A stretch of DNA of 7,896 nucleotides from contig JAQTSL010000163.1 of assembly GCA_028711355.1 (NCBI GenBank), positions 1 to 7,896 of the forward strand, in the 5' to 3' direction. The DNA is from Rhodoferax sp. GTDB lineage: Bacteria > Pseudomonadota > Gammaproteobacteria > Burkholderiales > Burkholderiaceae_C. The notes beneath the pieces were generated by a model. It was not told where the DNA came from. It was given only the letters and a program-made list of their open reading frames with translations, and made no database searches. Positions within the stretch are counted from its first letter, which is position 1. Each line of letters opens with the position of its first letter. Below, one piece after another: positions 6,024 through 7,896 of this stretch. The translations under genes were made by a program, and so were the position numbers.

Positions 6024-6896
6024 TTACCCCTGCGCCATCGGCCGGCTCGGGTCGCTGCACCACTCGCTCCAACTGCCGGCGTACAGCGCAGTCGGGCCGT
6101 AGCCAGCCAGTTCCATGGCAAGCAGATTGGGCACGGCGCTGACGCCGCTGCCGCATTGGTGAACCACCGTGGCCGGGTCGCGACCGGCCAGCAAGGCATC
6201 AAATTCACTGCGCAATTGTTCGCGCGATTTGAAAAAACCTTGCGCGTCCAGGTTGGCGCTGAACACGCGGTTGAGCGCGCCGGGAATGTGCCCGGCCACC
6301 GGGTCAAGCGGCTCTGATTCACCCCGAAAGCGCACCGCACCTCTGGCGTCGAGCAGCGTCTGACCCGGTTTTCCCAGGTTTTTTGCTACATCTGAAGTAG
6401 CTGCCAGCGCATAGCCATCATGGGCAAAAGGGTAATTTGATACATGAACTGTGGCACTGGTGTTGACTGCTGCGCTGCCAGATTCAACGCTGCCGCCGGC
6501 AGTCTGCCACGCGGCAAAACCGCCGTCCAACACCGCCACTGCGTTGTGCCCGAGCCACTTCAGCATCCACCAAAGCCTGCCGCAATACACCATGCCCTGG
6601 CGGTCGTAGGTGACGACCTGTGTGTCTGGCGTCACGCCCATGGCACCCAGCCAGGTGGCAAATTTTTCACGCGCGGGCAGCGGGTGGCGACCGCCGCTGG
6701 CGGCGTCCGTTGCGCCGTGCGCGCTCAAATCGCGATCCAGATCGGCGCGCAGCGCACCGGCCAGGTGAGCCTGCTCGTACTGGGCATCGCCCGCAGCAGG
6801 CTGGCTCAGCTCAAAACTACAGTCAAACACCAGCAGCGGCGCACTGCTCTTTTGCAGGACTTGCAGTTGGGCGACAGAAATCAGGGTGGTGTACAT
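6024..6896 (-). CDS. sseA: Two-domain rhodanese-type sulfurtransferase, 3-mercaptopyruvate-like
   Basis: This 290-residue protein has two rhodanese domains, the usual length for the family. The N-terminal domain (about 5-130; VFDCSFEL, VVTYDRQGMVYCGRLWWMLKWLGH, VLDGGFAAW) lacks an active-site loop Cys and is structural. The C-terminal domain (about 165-285; LLDARGAVRFRGESEPLDPVAGHIPGALN) carries the loop HQCGSGVSA with catalytic Cys248. CGSGV(S/T)A is typical of 3-mercaptopyruvate sulfurtransferases, while thiosulfate rhodaneses usually have CRKGVTA. It should move sulfane sulfur from mercaptopyruvate (or thiosulfate) to cyanide or thiol acceptors in the cytoplasm. The start ATG at 6896 is supported by GGAG with a 7-base spacer. 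The gene stands alone between repeat-filled gaps, convergent with lysA and downstream of the transporter on the same strand. The enzyme family is certain; the donor is less so. Confidence 0.94.
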   Translation of the reverse strand: MYTTLISVAQLQVLQKSSAPLLVFDCSFELSQPAAGDAQYEQAHLAGALRADLDRDLSAHGATDAASGGRHPLPAREKFATWLGAMGVTPDTQVVTYDRQGMVYCGRLWWMLKWLGHNAVAVLDGGFAAWQTAGGSVESGSAAVNTSATVHVSNYPFAHDGYALAATSDVAKNLGKPGQTLLDARGAVRFRGESEPLDPVAGHIPGALNRVFSANLDAQGFFKSREQLRSEFDALLAGRDPATVVHQCGSGVSAVPNLLAMELAGYGPTALYAGSWSEWCSDPSRPMAQG

Positions 6897-6903
6897 CGGT
6901 AAT

Positions 6904-6907
6904 CTCC
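6904..6907 (-). promoter_or_regulatory. Shine-Dalgarno of the sulfurtransferase gene
   Basis: On the minus strand GGAG is followed by ATTACCG and then the ATG at 6896, a 7-base spacing. It is the clearest ribosome-binding site in the window and fixes this start. It sits next to a run of eight T on the minus strand (6908-6915). Confidence 0.75.
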
Positions 6908-6925
6908 AAAAAAAAGTTAATTACT

Positions 6926-6978
6926 TTGCGGGTCAGACCACTCGCGCAAGCGATGTGCTCTGACCCCAACTGATTAAA
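6926..6978 (+). repeat. Palindromic repeat copy B (REP-like)
   Basis: This unit matches copy A at 51 of 53 bases, in the same orientation. The outer stem is GGGTCAGA (6930-6937) with TCTGACCC (6959-6966). The inner TCGC/GCGA stem closes on a GCAA loop, a GNRA-type tetraloop. It lies in the upstream region of the minus-strand sulfurtransferase, 30 bases before its start codon, so it may fall within that gene's 5' leader or promoter. Confidence 0.88.
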
Positions 6979-7029
6979 GCGGGTCAGACCGCTCGCGCGA
7001 GCGACGTGCTCTGATCCCAACTGATTAAA
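6979..7029 (+). repeat. Palindromic repeat copy C (REP-like), tandem to B
   Basis: This is directly joined to B with a 51-base period and matches it at 47 of 51 bases. The changes keep the hairpin: A to G turns an A-T pair into G-T, C to T turns a G-C pair into G-T, one change is in the bulge and one in the loop (GCAA becomes GCGA, still GNRA). A further partial start, GCGGATCA, follows at 7030-7037 and supplies the TGA stop of the minus-strand transporter gene (7035-7037). Confidence 0.86.
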
Positions 7030-7034
7030 GCGGA

Positions 7035-7896
7035 TCAATGGTCTTCGGCCGCAGTGCCGGGCAGCACACGGCTGCGCAGCGCGGTGGCGGCAATGCCGCT
7101 GACTACGATGATCGCCATGCCGAGCCACTCCAGCGGGTCAATCGTGTCGTCCAGCAGCCACAGACTGTAAAACGCGCCAAAAACGATGCCGGAATACTGC
7201 AAATTGGCCACCAGCAAGGTGGCGCCGCGACTAAATGCGCGCGTCATGCTCCACTGCCCGAGCGACGCCAGCACTCCCAGCGGCACCAGCCAGGCTGCCG
7301 CCTGCCAGCGCACGCTGGCCCAAGCGGTCCAGCCGAACCAACTGGCGCCGACCAGCCCAATCAGCGCGGTGCCCACGGCAAAATAAAACACGGTGCGTCC
7401 TTCGGGTTCGCCCACCTTGCCCAGCGCGGTGACTTGCAAATACGCCAGCGACGCCGCCAGTCCGGACAACAACCCGATCAGCCCGGCGAACAACTGGCTC
7501 TGGTCCAGCGACGGGTGCAGCATGATGATCACGCCGACAAAACCGGCCAGCACGGTCGCCAGCAGCGAGCCCTGCGGCGTGGCTTTACCGTACAGCAGCG
7601 CGCCACCCACGACAAACGCCGCCACCCAGACGCCGCTCATGTAATTGAGTGTCATCGCAGTGGCCAAAGGCAAGTGGGCGATGGCATAAAACCAGGCCGC
7701 CATGGCGGTGACACCCACCACCGTGCGCCAGGCGTGCATCCACGCCACCGGGGTGCGGATGGCCACACCGCGTGAGCGCAGCGCCAGCGCCATAAAAACC
7801 ATGCTGACCAGACCGCGGTAAAACACCAGCTCAAACAGGTTAAAGCTGGCCGACGCCACCTTGATGCCGACCGCCATGGTGGCAAACAAGAACGAC
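7035..7896 (-). CDS. EamA/DMT-family transporter, N-terminus beyond window
   Basis: About 287 residues are visible on the minus strand. The frame stays open to the window edge, and an apparent TTG start at 7889 is preceded by in-frame coding (SFLFATMAVG), so the true start is outside. The chain is a series of roughly nine to ten hydrophobic helices in two EamA halves: FYRGLVSMVFMALALRSRG and LPLATAMTLNYMSGVWVA in the first; ARG-like loops, RAFSRGATLLVANLQYSGIVFG and GMAIIVVSGIAATAL in the second. Only the first few residues of helix 1 appear to be missing. DMT-family proteins are inner-membrane exporters or importers of small metabolites. The first-half pattern recalls S-adenosylmethionine/purine-type members, but the substrate cannot be read from sequence. 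The stop codon lies in a partial copy of the palindromic repeat, and the C-terminal ALRSRVLPGTAAEDH tail is polar. Confidence 0.92.
   Translation of the reverse strand, partial: SFLFATMAVGIKVASASFNLFELVFYRGLVSMVFMALALRSRGVAIRTPVAWMHAWRTVVGVTAMAAWFYAIAHLPLATAMTLNYMSGVWVAAFVVGGALLYGKATPQGSLLATVLAGFVGVIIMLHPSLDQSQLFAGLIGLLSGLAASLAYLQVTALGKVGEPEGRTVFYFAVGTALIGLVGASWFGWTAWASVRWQAAAWLVPLGVLASLGQWSMTRAFSRGATLLVANLQYSGIVFGAFYSLWLLDDTIDPLEWLGMAIIVVSGIAATALRSRVLPGTAAEDH

Noticed and set aside
6444..6902. Plus-strand open frame across the sulfurtransferase
   Set aside because: It is antisense to a gene with two clear rhodanese domains, a catalytic Cys loop and a good ribosome-binding site, and has no motif of its own.
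5648..7029. CRISPR array
   Set aside because: The palindromic repeats are joined end to end or far apart, with no regular spacers and no cas genes.

Overview
The window looks like a piece of a moderately GC-rich betaproteobacterial chromosome. A Comamonadaceae/Rhodoferax-type genome is my best guess. It rests on the style of the multiheme cytochrome, the GC-rich codon use and the GGGTCAGA/TCTGACCC palindromic repeats, not on any database comparison. Six protein-coding genes are visible; the first and the last are cut by the window edges.

Positions 1-4358 (plus strand) hold three tightly spaced genes that read as a redox module. First is the C-terminal part of a repeat-built multiheme c-type cytochrome, with nine CXXCH sites and one CX4CH site in 257 residues. 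Next, after 61-62 bases, is an exported 742-residue protein with an AMIN-like N-terminal region, a TPR-like segment and a C-terminal outer-membrane beta-barrel ending in Phe. Three bases later comes a membrane-anchored iron-sulfur flavoprotein. Its flavin-binding fold appears circularly permuted, and both of its ferredoxin motifs lack the second cysteine. The obvious hypothesis is a porin-cytochrome electron conduit across the outer membrane, with an NAD(P)H- or ferredoxin-linked flavoprotein on the inner membrane. This is the most interesting part of the window.

Positions 4397-5647 (plus strand) encode diaminopimelate decarboxylase (LysA) of the Escherichia coli type, a housekeeping lysine-biosynthesis gene directly behind the redox genes. 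A 376-base gap (5648-6023) follows. It contains a palindromic repeat, a degenerate second copy and two long inverted repeats, but no convincing gene.

Positions 6024-6896 (minus strand) encode a two-domain sulfurtransferase of the 3-mercaptopyruvate type. Its upstream gap (6897-7034) is filled by two tandem copies of the same 51-base palindromic repeat. Positions 7035-7896 (minus strand) encode an EamA/DMT-family transporter whose N-terminus lies beyond the window. The repeat family therefore flanks the sulfurtransferase on both sides in direct orientation and also touches the 3' ends of lysA and the transporter gene. I saw no rRNA, tRNA, CRISPR array, insertion sequence or phage gene.
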